A stretch of 22,721 nucleotides of DNA, from contig DCBP01000097.1 of the NCBI GenBank assembly GCA_002314055.1, positions 1 through 22,721 on the forward strand, read 5' to 3'. The notes under the pieces were generated by a model. It had not been told where the DNA came from, did not search any database, and saw only the letters and a list, made by a program, of their open reading frames with translations. Shown piece after piece: positions 22,683-22,721 of the stretch; the first letter of the stretch is position 1, and each line of letters opens with the position of its first letter. Made by a program: the position numbers and the translations under genes. The DNA is from Prevotella sp. UBA1104 (lineage in GTDB: Bacteria; Bacteroidota; Bacteroidia; Bacteroidales; Bacteroidaceae).

Positions 22683-22721
22683 GGAATAAATGGAAATACT
22701 ACCCCAGTTCGGGATAATGCC

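Overview
The window looks like chromosomal DNA from a member of the Bacteroidales, most likely Prevotella or a close relative. The signs are several promoters of the Bacteroidetes type (-33 TTTG, 19-20 bp, -7 TAnnTTTG), almost no Shine-Dalgarno sequences, a TonB-dependent receptor with an N-terminal carboxypeptidase-regulatory-like domain, a BlaI/BlaR1 pair whose sensor carries a TonB C-terminal domain, and several AAA-ATPase families that are expanded in this phylum. The assignment comes from reading only; no database search was run.

Region 1 (1-4600, + strand) is a housekeeping block: uvrC, dtd, a small membrane protein, a MazG-like pyrophosphohydrolase and deoC. It is preceded by a gene-free leader of about 570 bp that holds a canonical promoter and a 16-bp site one mismatch from the bacterial parS consensus. 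The shared theme is nucleic-acid and nucleotide housekeeping (excision repair, D-aminoacyl-tRNA proofreading, NTP clean-up, deoxyribose-phosphate catabolism). The block ends at a strong hairpin at 4557-4597. Region 2 (4694-6076) is a secreted protein of unknown function ending in a short motif like those of Prevotella exported proteins. A bidirectional terminator separates it from a convergent polyprenyl diphosphate synthase gene (6157-7134), which is divergent from polA (7310-10075).

Region 3 (10076-14427) is accessory. A 108-bp tract of two phase-locked 9-bp tandem repeats leads into a single-domain PAS protein. Two minus-strand AAA-ATPases follow. The second (DUF4143 type) has an in-frame TAA in its apparent original N-terminus and sits behind two near-perfect 38-40 bp palindromes, one of which supplies the last codons of the next gene, an unrecognised 378-aa protein.

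Region 4 (14643-18480, + strand) is a TonB-dependent receptor followed by a secreted metallophosphoesterase, probably one uptake and processing unit. Region 5 (18572-20790, - strand) is a BlaI repressor and BlaR1-type M56 sensor controlled by three identical-architecture operators (AACTAA-N5-TTAGTT) spaced by whole helical turns. Region 6 (20937-22682) is an intergenic inverted-repeat element and a third ATPase, fused to an intact PD-(D/E)XK nuclease domain and driven by a canonical promoter.

The points most worth following are the parS-like site, the triple operator, the interrupted DUF4143 ATPase with its palindromes, the 9-bp repeat tract and the chimeric BlaR1 protein. I did not find a clearly new multi-gene system.
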